Source: Rugosimonospora acidiphila
Lineage (GTDB): Bacteria; Actinomycetota; Actinomycetes; Mycobacteriales; Micromonosporaceae
Length of the DNA: 37,782 nucleotides
Direction: 5' to 3'
Assembly (NCBI RefSeq): GCF_039543385.1
Contig: NZ_BAABJQ010000050.1
Location: forward strand, 1 to 37,782
Both the position numbers and the translations under genes were made by a program. The first letter of the stretch is position 1, and every line of letters starts with the position of its first letter. Positions 16,755 to 25,547 of the stretch are shown here, in pieces. Under the pieces are notes generated by a model, which ran no database searches, had not been told where the DNA came from, and saw nothing but the letters and a program-made list of their open reading frames with translations.

Positions 16755-16838
16755 ATGGAGGACTTCATCTTCGTGCTGCTGACCGTGGTGGTGTTCGCGG
16801 CGCTGGCGCTGGTCCTCAAGGCGGTCGAGCGCCTGTGA
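16755..16838 (+). CDS. 27-residue single-span membrane protein upstream of kdpF
   Basis: A 27-residue ORF whose central residues form one hydrophobic helix, ending in the charged KAVERL. The start is set by GGGAGGAGAGG ending a few bases before the ATG, the best ribosome site in this part of the window. It is not KdpF, which follows at 16951 and ends PERF. It leads the kdp operon and is separated from kdpF by 112 bp without another gene. It may be a small subunit or regulator of the pump, or a leader peptide controlling translation. No homologue function is known to me. Confidence 0.65.
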   Translation: MEDFIFVLLTVVVFAALALVLKAVERL

Positions 16839-16950
16839 GCGGGCATCGGCCGGGTGAGCGCGGCGAAGCCACCGCTCCAGTGAGGATCGGGAACCTCGAG
16901 TTCAGCGCGCCGGTGCCCCGTGGCGCCCGCGCGCGAAGTGGGGAGGTCGC

Positions 16951-17040
16951 GTGACCGCCGCCAACCTCGCCGGGCTGATCCTGGTCCTGATTCTCGGCGT
17001 GTTCCTCGTGCTGGCGCTGCTGTTTCCGGAGCGCTTCTGA
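16951..17040 (+). CDS. kdpF: KdpF small subunit of the Kdp K+ ATPase
   Basis: A 29-residue single-span peptide beginning with GTG and ending LLFPERF, the hallmark C-terminus of KdpF. KdpF stabilises the KdpABC complex in the membrane and is not essential for catalysis in E. coli. GGGGAGG lies ~5-11 nt before the GTG. The stop codon overlaps the kdpA start by one base (TGATG), so the two are translationally coupled. Confidence 0.9.
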   Translation: MTAANLAGLILVLILGVFLVLALLFPERF

Positions 17041-18701
17041 TGAGCGACACCACCGCCGGCATCCTGTTCATCGTCTCGATGGTCGTCGTGCTCGGGCTGC
17101 TCTACATCCCGATGGGCAACTACATGCACTGGGTGATCTCGCGGAAGCGGCACCTGGTCGTGGAGCGCGGCATCTACCGGCTGATCGGGGTCAATCCGGA
17201 GGGCGAACAGTCCTGGGCCGGGTACGCGCGCGGTGTGCTGGCCTTCTCCGTGATCTCGCTGCTGTTCCTGTACCTGTTCCAGCGGGTGCAGAGCGGGCTG
17301 TGGCTGTCGCTGGGCTTCCCGAACGTGCCGCCCGACCTGTCCTGGAACACCGCGGCCAGCTTCGTCGCCAACACCAACTGGCAGGCGTACTCCGGCGAGT
17401 CGACCATGGGCCACCTGGTGCAGATGGCCGGCCTGACGGTGCAGAACTTCGTGTCCGCCGCGGTGGGCATCGCGGTGGCCATGGCGCTCGTGCGCGGGTT
17501 CGCCCGGAAGCTGACCGACCAGCTGGGCAACTTCTGGGTCGACCTGGTGCGCATCACGCTGTGGATCCTGCTGCCGATAGCGGTGATCAGCGCCATAGTG
17601 CTGATCGCCGGTGGCGCGGTGGAGAACCTCTCCGCGGGTACCGACGTGCACACCATCGCCGGCAGCACCCAGCACGTGACCGGCGGCCCGGTGGCCAGCC
17701 AGGAGGCCATCAAGGAGCTGGGTACCAACGGCGGGGGCTTCTACAACGCCAACAGCGCGCACCCGTTCGAGAACCCGACGAGCTGGACCAACTGGATCGA
17801 AATCTTCCTGATCCTGCTCATCCCGTTCTCGTTGCCGCGCACCTTCGGCAAGATGGTCGGCAGCAACCGCCAGGGATACGCGCTGGTTTCCGCCATGGGC
17901 CTTCTGGCGATCACCAGCGCCGTGCTGGTCAACGTGTTCCAGGGCATCCACCACGGCACGGTGCCGATGGCGGTGGGTTCGGCGACCGAGGGCACGGAGA
18001 GCCGACTCGGAGTGCTCAACTCGGCGACCTTCGCCAGCGCGACGACGCTGACCTCCACCGGTGCGGTGAATTCGTTCCACGATTCCTATACCGCGCTGGG
18101 CGGCGCGGTGCCGCTGGCCGACATGATGCTCGGCGAGGTGGCGCCGGGTGGTACCGGTTCCGGCCTGTACGGCATTCTGATCCTGGCCGTCATCACGGTG
18201 TTCGTGGCCGGCCTGATGGTGGGGCGCACCCCGGAGTACCTGGGTAAGAAGATCGGTTCCCGGGAGGTGAAGTTCGCCTCGCTGTACATCCTCACCACGC
18301 CGACCCTGGTGCTGGGCTTCACCGGCCTGGCCATGGCGCTGGGCGGCGAGCGGGCCTCGATGCTCAACTCGGGCGCGCACGGCCTGTCCGAGGTGCTGTA
18401 CGCGTTCACCTCGACGGCCAACAACAACGGCTCCGCGTTCGCGGGGCTGTCCGTCGACACGATCTGGTACAACACGACCACCGGCCTGGCCATGCTGCTC
18501 GGCCGGTTCCTGCCGATCGTGTTCGTCCTGGGCCTGGCCGGCTCGCTGGCCAGGCAGAAGGCCGTACCCGAGTCGGACGGCACGCTGCGGACCTACCAGC
18601 CGCTGTTCGTCGGCATGCTCGTCGCCGTGACGCTGGTCGTGGTGCTGCTGACCTACTTGCCCGCGCTCGCTCTCGGCCCGCTGGCCGAGGGAGTGCACTG
18701 A
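17040..18701 (+). CDS. kdpA: Potassium-transporting ATPase channel subunit KdpA
   Basis: A 553-residue polytopic membrane protein with ~10 spans, the usual KdpA length. It selects and binds K+ and passes it to KdpB through the intersubunit tunnel. Conserved selectivity-filter repeats are visible, such as NTNWQAYSGE early in the protein, GTNGGGFYNANSAHPFENP in the middle and TSTANNNGSAFAG near the C-terminus. These are the SKT-transporter-type loops that create four-fold pseudosymmetry. The start overlaps kdpF; 73 bp separate it from kdpB. Confidence 0.98.
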   Translation: MSDTTAGILFIVSMVVVLGLLYIPMGNYMHWVISRKRHLVVERGIYRLIGVNPEGEQSWAGYARGVLAFSVISLLFLYLFQRVQSGLWLSLGFPNVPPDLSWNTAASFVANTNWQAYSGESTMGHLVQMAGLTVQNFVSAAVGIAVAMALVRGFARKLTDQLGNFWVDLVRITLWILLPIAVISAIVLIAGGAVENLSAGTDVHTIAGSTQHVTGGPVASQEAIKELGTNGGGFYNANSAHPFENPTSWTNWIEIFLILLIPFSLPRTFGKMVGSNRQGYALVSAMGLLAITSAVLVNVFQGIHHGTVPMAVGSATEGTESRLGVLNSATFASATTLTSTGAVNSFHDSYTALGGAVPLADMMLGEVAPGGTGSGLYGILILAVITVFVAGLMVGRTPEYLGKKIGSREVKFASLYILTTPTLVLGFTGLAMALGGERASMLNSGAHGLSEVLYAFTSTANNNGSAFAGLSVDTIWYNTTTGLAMLLGRFLPIVFVLGLAGSLARQKAVPESDGTLRTYQPLFVGMLVAVTLVVVLLTYLPALALGPLAEGVH

Positions 18702-18774
18702 GAGACAACTGGTCCGGATCGTTGCGCGGCGCCGGACGCGCCGAGCCAGACGGGTCGGGAACGGGGGAGCACGG

Positions 18775-20928
18775 ATGTCCGCACCAGCGGTGGAGAACCC
18801 GGCGGCGGTCGCGCCGCGACGCGCGCAGGGCGGCCTGCTGGACCCCAAGCAACTGCTGAAGTCGACCCCGGACGCGTTCCGCAAGCTGAACCCGTACACG
18901 CTGTGGCGCAACCCGGTGATGTTCATCGTGGAGATCGGTTCGATCTTCACCACGGTGCTGGCCATCGGCCACTCGACGGTGTTCGCGTGGCTGATCACGG
19001 TGTGGCTGTGGCTGACCGTGCTGTTCGCGAACCTGGCCGAGGCGGTCGCCGAGGGCCGGGGCAAGGCGCAGGCCGCGGCCCTGCGCCGGGCCAAGACCGA
19101 CACCATGGCCCGGCGGCTGATCGACTGGCGCCCCGGTCAGCCGGAGCCCCGCGAGGAGCTGGTGCCAGGGCCCCAACTGCGGCTGGGCGACCACGTGCTG
19201 GTGGAGGCGGGCCAGGTGATCCCGGGCGACGGAGACGTGGTCGACGGCATTGCCAGCGTGGACGAGTCGGCGATCACCGGAGAGTCGGCGCCGGTCATCC
19301 GGGAGTCGGGCGGCGACCGGTCGGCGGTGACCGGCGGCACCAAGGTGCTCTCCGACCGGATCGTCGTGGAGATCACGCAGAAGCCGGGGGAGAGCTTCAT
19401 CGACCGGATGATCGCCCTGGTCGAGGGCGCGAACCGGCAGAAGACGCCGAACGAGATCGCGCTGAACATCCTGCTCGCCGCGCTGACCTTCATCTTCCTG
19501 CTGGCCGTGGCGACGCTGCAGCCGCTGGCCATCTTCTCCCGGGGCGTGCAGGCGTTCGCCCGCAACAGCCAGGCGCTGGACCCGCACGGGATCACCGGCA
19601 TCGTGCTGGTGTCGTTGGTGGTCTGCCTGATCCCGACCACGATCGGCGCGCTGCTGTCGGCGATCGGCATCGCCGGCCTGGACCGGCTGGTGCAGCGCAA
19701 CGTGCTGGCGCTGTCCGGTCGCGCGGTGGAGGCGGCCGGGGACGTGGACACCCTGCTGCTGGACAAGACCGGCACCATCACCCTCGGCAACCGGCAGGCC
19801 AGCGAGTTCATCCCGGTCGGCGACGTACCGGCGCAGGAACTGGCGGACGCGGCGCAGCTGTCCAGCCTGGCCGACCAGACGCCGGAGGGGCGCTCGGTGG
19901 TGGTGTTCGCCAAGACCGAGTTCGGGCTGCGGGAGCGCAGCCCGGGGGAGTTGGAGCACGCGCAGTGGGTGCCGTTCACGGCGCAGACCCGGATGTCCGG
20001 CGTCGACCTGTCCGCCGAGGGTGGCGGCGCCGCCCGGCAGCTGCGCAAGGGCGCGGCGGCCGCGGTGACCGAGTGGGTACGCAGCCAGGGCGGCGCGGTA
20101 CCCGAGCAGCTCAGTGACATCGTGGACGGCATCTCGGCAGTCGGCGGCACCCCGCTCGTGGTGGGCGACACGATCGGCGGCGCGGCCCGGGTACTCGGTG
20201 TGATCCACCTCAAGGACGTCGTCAAGCAGGGCATGCGGCAGCGCTTCGACGAGATGCGCCGGATGGGCATCCGCACGGTGATGATCACCGGTGACAACCC
20301 GCTGACCGCGCGGGCGATCGCGGAGGAGGCCGGCGTGGACGACTTCCTCGCCGAGGCCCGGCCGGAGGACAAGCTGGCCCTGATCAAGAAGGAGCAGGAG
20401 GGCGGCAAGCTGGTCGCGATGACCGGCGACGGTACCAACGACGCGCCGGCCCTGGCGCAGGCCGACGTCGGGGTGGCGATGAACACCGGTACCTCGGCGG
20501 CCAAAGAGGCCGGCAACATGGTCGACCTGGACTCCGACCCGACCAAGCTGATCGAGATCGTGGAGATCGGCAAGCAGTTGCTGATCACCCGGGGTGCGCT
20601 GACCACGTTCAGCATCGCCAACGACATCGCGAAGTACTTCGCGATCATCCCGGCCATCTTCGCCGCGATCTACCCGGGCCTCGACGCGCTGAACATCATG
20701 CGGCTGCACAGCCCGGTCTCCGCGATCCTGTCCGCGGTCATCTTCAACGCGATCATCATTGTGGTGCTGATCCCGCTGGCCCTGCGCGGCGTGCGCTACC
20801 GGCCGTCCACCGCGTCCGCCATGTTGCGGCGCAACCTCTGGATCTTCGGCCTCGGTGGCATCATCGCGCCCTTCATCGGCATCAAGATCATTGACCTGAT
20901 CATCCAGTTCATCCCCGGGATCGCCTGA
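18775..20928 (+). CDS. kdpB: Potassium-transporting P-type ATPase KdpB
   Basis: A 717-residue P-type ATPase that supplies the energy for the KdpFABC pump. The actuator TGES motif is at 168-171, the phosphorylated D330 is in DKTGTIT, the nucleotide domain follows, and GDGTNDAPALAQADVGVAM is the hinge/Mg motif. The membrane motif CLIPTTIGALLSAIGIAG matches the KdpB helix lining the ion pathway. The Ser in TGES corresponds to the site phosphorylated for inhibition of E. coli KdpB at high K+. GGGGGAGC precedes the ATG. Full length and intact. Confidence 0.98.
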   Translation: MSAPAVENPAAVAPRRAQGGLLDPKQLLKSTPDAFRKLNPYTLWRNPVMFIVEIGSIFTTVLAIGHSTVFAWLITVWLWLTVLFANLAEAVAEGRGKAQAAALRRAKTDTMARRLIDWRPGQPEPREELVPGPQLRLGDHVLVEAGQVIPGDGDVVDGIASVDESAITGESAPVIRESGGDRSAVTGGTKVLSDRIVVEITQKPGESFIDRMIALVEGANRQKTPNEIALNILLAALTFIFLLAVATLQPLAIFSRGVQAFARNSQALDPHGITGIVLVSLVVCLIPTTIGALLSAIGIAGLDRLVQRNVLALSGRAVEAAGDVDTLLLDKTGTITLGNRQASEFIPVGDVPAQELADAAQLSSLADQTPEGRSVVVFAKTEFGLRERSPGELEHAQWVPFTAQTRMSGVDLSAEGGGAARQLRKGAAAAVTEWVRSQGGAVPEQLSDIVDGISAVGGTPLVVGDTIGGAARVLGVIHLKDVVKQGMRQRFDEMRRMGIRTVMITGDNPLTARAIAEEAGVDDFLAEARPEDKLALIKKEQEGGKLVAMTGDGTNDAPALAQADVGVAMNTGTSAAKEAGNMVDLDSDPTKLIEIVEIGKQLLITRGALTTFSIANDIAKYFAIIPAIFAAIYPGLDALNIMRLHSPVSAILSAVIFNAIIIVVLIPLALRGVRYRPSTASAMLRRNLWIFGLGGIIAPFIGIKIIDLIIQFIPGIA

Positions 20929-20941
20929 TGGGAGCCTGAAG

Positions 20942-21832
20942 ATGCGACTGCCTTCCTGGATCGCCCAGCACCTGGCCGCGCTGCGCGCGGTGATCGTGTT
21001 CACCGTGCTGCTCGGCATCGCGTACCCGCTGGTGCTCGTGGGCATCGGGCAGATACCCGGGCTGCGCGGCCGTGCCGAGGGGTCGCTGGTGAGGTTCAAC
21101 GGGACCACGGTCGGCAGCTCCCGGATCGGGCAGCTGTTCACCGACTCCAGCGGCGACCCGCTGCGGCAGTACTTCCAGACCCGCCCGTCCGAGGCCGGCG
21201 ACGGGTACGACCCGACGGCGACCAGCGCCTCGAACCTCGGTCCCGAGTCGGTCGTGGACACGCTGCCCAACCCGGCCGTCAAGGGCGACACCGGCACCCA
21301 GAGCCTGCTGACCCAGGTCTGCTCGCGCAGCCTCGCGGTCGGCAAGCTGGAGGGCGTGGACGGCTCCCGGCCGTTCTGCACGCCGGGCGGCGCGGGCGCG
21401 GTGCTCGGGGTGTTCCGCCGGGACGGCACCACCGGCCCGGTCACCCGGGTGGTCAGCCTGAACCAGGAGTGTCCGGCCACCCCGTTCCTGCGCGTCTACC
21501 GCGGGGTACGGGTGGAGTGTGCCCAGTTCGGCGCGGACTACTCCAAGGCCATGGTCACCCCCATCCGCGGCGGCGCGCCGGCCAGCCCGGCCGTGCCGTC
21601 CGACGCGGTGACCGCCAGCGGCTCCGGCCTGGACCCGCAGATCAGCGTCGCGTACGCCGACCTGCAGGTAACCCGGGTCGCCAAGGCCCGGGGTACCAGC
21701 GTGGCCGCCGTACGACGGCTGATAGACAGGTACACCACCGGGCGGGCGTTAGGGTTTATGGGAACGTCGGCGGTCACCGTGCTGCCGTTGAATTTGGCGC
21801 TGGACAGGCAGTTCCCGAAGCGTCCAACATGA
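20942..21832 (+). CDS. kdpC: KdpC subunit, enlarged by an extracytoplasmic insertion
   Basis: A 296-residue protein, about 100 longer than E. coli KdpC. The N-terminal membrane anchor (about 15-36), the GS..IGQ.F and YFQTRPS..GYDPTATSASNLGP motifs, and the C-terminal VTASGSGLDPQIS, RVAKARG and LNLALD motifs are all conserved. Between residues ~105 and ~218 there is an extra segment with four cysteines (127, 146, 177, 193). KdpC caps the pump from outside the membrane, so these could form two disulfides. It starts 13 bp after the kdpB stop. The insertion may be an actinobacterial variant and not unique to this strain. Confidence 0.95.
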   Translation: MRLPSWIAQHLAALRAVIVFTVLLGIAYPLVLVGIGQIPGLRGRAEGSLVRFNGTTVGSSRIGQLFTDSSGDPLRQYFQTRPSEAGDGYDPTATSASNLGPESVVDTLPNPAVKGDTGTQSLLTQVCSRSLAVGKLEGVDGSRPFCTPGGAGAVLGVFRRDGTTGPVTRVVSLNQECPATPFLRVYRGVRVECAQFGADYSKAMVTPIRGGAPASPAVPSDAVTASGSGLDPQISVAYADLQVTRVAKARGTSVAAVRRLIDRYTTGRALGFMGTSAVTVLPLNLALDRQFPKRPT

Positions 21833-21857
21833 TCCCGGCGCCGAAAGGGGGTGCGGC

Positions 21858-24473
21858 ATGCCGCAGGGGCAGCTGCGCGTCTATCTCGGTGCGGCTCCAG
21901 GCGTCGGCAAGACGTTCAAGATGCTCGAGGAGGGCCACCACCGCGCCGACCGCGGCACCGACGTGGTGATCGGGTACGTGGAGACTCACGACCGGCCGCG
22001 GACCGAGGCCATGGTGACCGGCCTGGAGGTGCTGCCGCGCCGGAACCTCACCTACCGCGGCGCGAGCTTCACCGAGCTGGACGTGGACGCCGTGCTGGAG
22101 CGCCGGCCGGACGTGGTCCTGGTCGACGAGATGGCGCACACCAACGTGCCCGGATCGCGCAACGCCAAGCGGTGGCAGGACATCGAGGAGCTGCTGGACG
22201 CCGGGCTGGTGGTGCTCACCACCGTCAACATCCAGCACCTGGAGTCCATCAACGACGTGGTGCAGGAGATCACCGGGGTACCGCAGCGGGAGACCGTACC
22301 GGACGCCGTGGTGCGGCGGGCCGAGCAGATCGAGCTGGTCGACATGACGCCGGAGGCGCTGCGCCGGCGGATGGCGCACGGCAACATCTACAAGCCGGAG
22401 CGCGTCGACGCCGCGCTGGGCAACTACTTCCGGGTCGGCAACCTCACCGCCCTGCGGGAGCTGGCCCTGCTCTGGCTCGCGGACAAGGTCGACGAACAGC
22501 TCGACCGGTACCGCGAGGAGCACCGCATCTCGGAGAGTTGGGAGACCCGGGAACGGGTGGTGGTCGCGCTGACCGGAGGTCCCGAGGGCGACACGCTGAT
22601 CCGCCGGGCGGCCCGGGTCGCCGACCGCAGCAAGGGCGCGGACCTGGAGGCGGTGCACGTGGCCCGCAGCGACGGGCTGGCCGGCGGCGAGAGCCCGGCG
22701 CACCTGGCCCGGCAGCGCACCCTGGTGGAGAACCTCGGCGGCAGCTACCACCAGGTGGTCGGCAACGATGTCCCCAAGGCGCTGCTGGACTTCGCCCGCG
22801 CGGTCAACGCCAGCCAGCTCGTGCTCGGCGCCAGCCGGCGCAACCGATTGGCCCAGGTCTTCTCGCCCGGCGTCGGGGTCACCACCACCGCCGGGGCCGG
22901 CCCCATCGACGTTCACCTGGTCACCCACGAGCGGGCCGGGCGCGGGCGCGGCGCGCCGACGCTGGGCGGCAGCGCGCTGAGCCTGCCCCGCCGGCTGGTC
23001 GGCTTCGGGCTGGTCGCGGTCGGACTGCCGGTGCTGACGTACCTGCTGACCCTGACCCGCGAGGGGCTGTCGCTGCCCAGCGACATCCTGCTGTACCTGG
23101 CCTGGGTGGTGGTCGCGGCGCTGGTCGGCGGCCTGTACCCGGCGCTGTGCTCGGCGGTGGCCGGGTTCCTGCTGCTCAACTACTACTTCGCCCCGCCGAT
23201 CCATCTGTGGACCATCAACCAGTGGCAGAACATCCTGGCGCTGTTCGTGTTCCTGGCGGTGGCGGTGGCGGTCAGCGTGACGGTCGACCAGTCGGCCCGG
23301 CGCACCCGGGAGGCGGCCGCCGCGCGGGCCGAGGCGGTCACCCTGTCCACTTTGGCCGGCAGCGTGCTGCGCGGCTCGCGGCCGTTGCCGGCCCTGCTCG
23401 GTCAGCTCCGCGAGGCGCTCGGCTTCACCGGGGTGACCCTGCTGGAGCGGCGGCCGGACGCGCCGTCAAGCCCGGACCTGCGGCGGGACAAGGATTCCTG
23501 GCGCATCGCCGGTGCGGTCGGCGACGCGCCCTGCCTGACCCCGTTCGAGGGTGACGCCGACATCCCGGTCGACGAGGACATCACGCTGGTGCTGCGTGGC
23601 CACCCGCTGGCCGCGGCCGACCGGCGGGTGGTGCAGGCGTTCGCCGCCCAGGCGGCGGTGGCGCTGCGCCAGGAGCGGTTGTCCGAGCAGGCCGCCGCGG
23701 CGGGCACCCTGGCCGAGGCCGACAAGTTGCGCACCGCGCTGCTCTCGGCGGTCAGCCACGACCTGCGTACCCCGCTGGCCTCGGCCAAGGCCGCCGTCAC
23801 CAGCCTGCGCAGCCACGAGGTGGTCTTCGACGAGCATGACCAGGACGAACTGCTGGCCACCGCCGACGAGTCCCTCGACCGGCTGGTGCGGCTGGTGGAC
23901 AACCTGCTGGACATGAGCCGGCTGCAGGCCGGGGTGCTGGGCACGTCGGTGCAGGCGATGAGCGTGGCGGAGGCGGTGGCCAAGGCGGTGGAGGATCTCG
24001 GCCCGGCCGGCCACGACATCGGCATCCACGTACCCGACGAGCTGGCCGAGATCAACGCCGACCCCGCCCTGCTGGAGCGGATCCTGGCCAACCTGCTGAG
24101 CAACGCGCTGCGGTACAGCCCGCAGGGCCGCCCGCCCCTGGTCACCGCGAGCGAGCACGGCGGGTACGTGGAGATCAGGGTCGTCGACCACGGCCCGGGC
24201 ATCCCGGTCGCCGACCGGGACCGGGTATTCCTGCCGTTCCAGCGGCTCGGCGACCGGACCAACGACACCGGCGTCGGGCTGGGGTTGGCACTGTCCCGGG
24301 GGCTGGCCGAGGCGATGGGCGGGGACCTGTTCCCGGAGACGACGCCGGGCGGGGGGATCACGATGACCGTGCGCCTGCCGGTCGCCGTACCGTCGCCGGC
24401 GGACAACACGGCGGATCCGGCGGCGCTGGCCCGGATCGAGCACTGGCGGCACGGCACGGAGGAGACCGCGTGA
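21858..24473 (+). CDS. kdpD: Sensor histidine kinase KdpD
   Basis: An 871-residue KdpD. The N-terminal KdpD domain (about 1-210) carries Walker A GAAPGVGKT and Walker B-like VVLVDEMAHTN. Next are a USP-like domain (about 230-350), four closely packed membrane spans of DUF4118 (about 376-475), a GAF-like region (about 500-612), HisKA with H634 in VSHDLRTP, and HATPase_c (about 735-855; NLLSNALRYS, DHGPGIP, GVGLGLALSRG). KdpD senses K+ limitation and phosphorylates KdpE; the USP region of some homologues binds c-di-AMP. GAAAGGGGG precedes the ATG, 25 bp after kdpC. Its stop overlaps kdpE by GTGA. Confidence 0.97.
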   Translation: MPQGQLRVYLGAAPGVGKTFKMLEEGHHRADRGTDVVIGYVETHDRPRTEAMVTGLEVLPRRNLTYRGASFTELDVDAVLERRPDVVLVDEMAHTNVPGSRNAKRWQDIEELLDAGLVVLTTVNIQHLESINDVVQEITGVPQRETVPDAVVRRAEQIELVDMTPEALRRRMAHGNIYKPERVDAALGNYFRVGNLTALRELALLWLADKVDEQLDRYREEHRISESWETRERVVVALTGGPEGDTLIRRAARVADRSKGADLEAVHVARSDGLAGGESPAHLARQRTLVENLGGSYHQVVGNDVPKALLDFARAVNASQLVLGASRRNRLAQVFSPGVGVTTTAGAGPIDVHLVTHERAGRGRGAPTLGGSALSLPRRLVGFGLVAVGLPVLTYLLTLTREGLSLPSDILLYLAWVVVAALVGGLYPALCSAVAGFLLLNYYFAPPIHLWTINQWQNILALFVFLAVAVAVSVTVDQSARRTREAAAARAEAVTLSTLAGSVLRGSRPLPALLGQLREALGFTGVTLLERRPDAPSSPDLRRDKDSWRIAGAVGDAPCLTPFEGDADIPVDEDITLVLRGHPLAAADRRVVQAFAAQAAVALRQERLSEQAAAAGTLAEADKLRTALLSAVSHDLRTPLASAKAAVTSLRSHEVVFDEHDQDELLATADESLDRLVRLVDNLLDMSRLQAGVLGTSVQAMSVAEAVAKAVEDLGPAGHDIGIHVPDELAEINADPALLERILANLLSNALRYSPQGRPPLVTASEHGGYVEIRVVDHGPGIPVADRDRVFLPFQRLGDRTNDTGVGLGLALSRGLAEAMGGDLFPETTPGGGITMTVRLPVAVPSPADNTADPAALARIEHWRHGTEETA

Positions 24474-25156
24474 CCAAAGTCCTCATCGTGGATGACGAGC
24501 CGCAGATCCTGCGGGCACTGCGCATCAACCTGGCCGCCCGTCAGTACGAGGTGATCACCGCCGTGGACGGCTCCCAGGCGCTGCGGGTGGTGACCGAGGA
24601 GCACCCCGACCTGGTGGTGCTCGACCTCGGCCTGCCCGACATCGACGGAGTGGACGTCATCCGCAGCCTGCGCGGCTGGACGCCGGTGCCGATCGTGGTG
24701 CTCTCCGGACGCACCAACAGCACCGAGAAGGTGGACGCGCTGGACGCCGGTGCGGACGACTACGTGACCAAGCCCTTCAGCATCGACGAGCTGCTGGCCC
24801 GGATCAGGGCGGTGACCCGGCGCAAGGTCACGGTCGACGGCGAGGCGCCGACGACCCGGATCGGGCGGTACACGGTGGACCTGGAGCGGCACAGCGCCCA
24901 CGCCATCGGCGAGCCGGAGCAGGGGGTGCACCTGACGCGCACCGAGTGGCAGCTGCTCGACGTGCTGGTACGCAACCCCGGCAAGCTGGTCAGCCAGCGG
25001 CAGCTGCTACAGGAGGTGTGGGGGCCGACGTACCTCGGCCAGACGCAGTACCTGCGCCAGTACATGGCCCAGCTGCGGCGCAAGCTGGAGGACGACCCGG
25101 CCCGCCCGCAGCACCTGCTGACCGAGCCCGGCATGGGCTACCGGTTTCGCCCCTGA
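24470..25156 (+). CDS. kdpE: Response regulator KdpE
   Basis: A 228-residue OmpR/PhoB-family regulator. Receiver domain residues 1-115: IVDDEP acidic pair, D52 in VVLDLGLPD, Ser in VLSGRT, Lys in YVTKPF. The winged-helix DNA-binding domain (about 130-226) contains HLTRTEWQLLDVLVRNPGKLV and ends in EPGMGYRF. Once phosphorylated by KdpD it should activate the kdp promoter, probably in the 16571-16754 region; the binding site could not be picked out by eye. Starts at the GTG overlapping the kdpD stop. Confidence 0.97.
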   Translation: MTKVLIVDDEPQILRALRINLAARQYEVITAVDGSQALRVVTEEHPDLVVLDLGLPDIDGVDVIRSLRGWTPVPIVVLSGRTNSTEKVDALDAGADDYVTKPFSIDELLARIRAVTRRKVTVDGEAPTTRIGRYTVDLERHSAHAIGEPEQGVHLTRTEWQLLDVLVRNPGKLVSQRQLLQEVWGPTYLGQTQYLRQYMAQLRRKLEDDPARPQHLLTEPGMGYRFRP

Positions 25157-25172
25157 CGTCCGGGTCGGGGCC

Positions 25173-25445
25173 TCACTGCTGGCGCAGGGGCTCCGAGACC
25201 TGTTGGTGGGTCTTGTCCCGGGCCTTGACCGCCCGCTCCGCCACGCCGACCTCGGGAGCCAGCTCGGTACCGGCGGACTTGAGCACCTCGTTGCGGTTGC
25301 CGTACTCCACGGGCGGCATCGCCCGCAGGGCGCGCACCACCGTGTTCGGGGCGCCGAGGCGTTCGGCCTCCGCGACGATCTCGTCCCGGCTGGCCGGGAA
25401 GTCCACCGTTTCGAGGTACTTGAAGACCTCCGCGTTGTCCACCAT
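25173..25445 (-). CDS. DUF2795-domain protein
   Basis: A 90-residue soluble protein. The N-terminal ~65 residues (EVFKYLETVDFPASRDEIVAEAERLGAPNTVVRALRAMP) fit the DUF2795 helical domain common in actinomycetes. The C-terminal ~25 residues are charged. The function of the family is unknown. It converges on kdpE with a 16-bp gap and is divergent from the DUF2267 gene. A GTTG-N14-GGGTAG promoter on the minus strand lies just upstream, so its mRNA may be nearly leaderless and controlled by a stress sigma factor. Confidence 0.85.
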   Translation of the reverse strand: MVDNAEVFKYLETVDFPASRDEIVAEAERLGAPNTVVRALRAMPPVEYGNRNEVLKSAGTELAPEVGVAERAVKARDKTHQQVSEPLRQQ

Positions 25446-25455
25446 GTGTCTCCGG

Positions 25456-25479
25456 CTACCCGCGCCAGACACCGCCAAC
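25456..25479 (-). promoter_or_regulatory. SigB-type promoter upstream of the DUF2795 gene
   Basis: On the minus strand GTTG (25479-25476), a 14-nt spacer and GGGTAG (25461-25456) approach the SigB/SigF/SigH consensus GTTT-N14-16-GGGTAT. The -10 box ends 10 nt before the ATG at 25445, predicting a very short or absent leader. Confidence 0.45.
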
Positions 25480-25493
25480 CGCCGGCGCCGGCC

Positions 25494-25518
25494 GTTTCCG
25501 GTAACGGCGCGGGGGTAG
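25494..25518 (+). promoter_or_regulatory. SigB-type promoter upstream of the DUF2267 gene
   Basis: GTTT (25494-25497), a 15-nt spacer and GGGTAG (25513-25518) match the actinobacterial SigB/SigF-type consensus almost exactly. The ATG at 25548 lies 29 nt past the -10 box and has its own AGAGGAG ribosome site, so the spacing is sensible throughout. A sigma factor of this family is encoded at the end of the window. Confidence 0.6.
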
Positions 25519-25547
25519 GCACGGGGGTGGAGCGAGAGGAGCTCGGC

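Noticed and set aside
16902..19106. Very long minus-strand frames (over 700 codons) opposite the kdp operon, and 18406-21480
   Set aside because: They are shadows of kdpA, kdpB and kdpC: low-complexity His/Gln/Arg-rich translations with no domain, opposite well-conserved genes.
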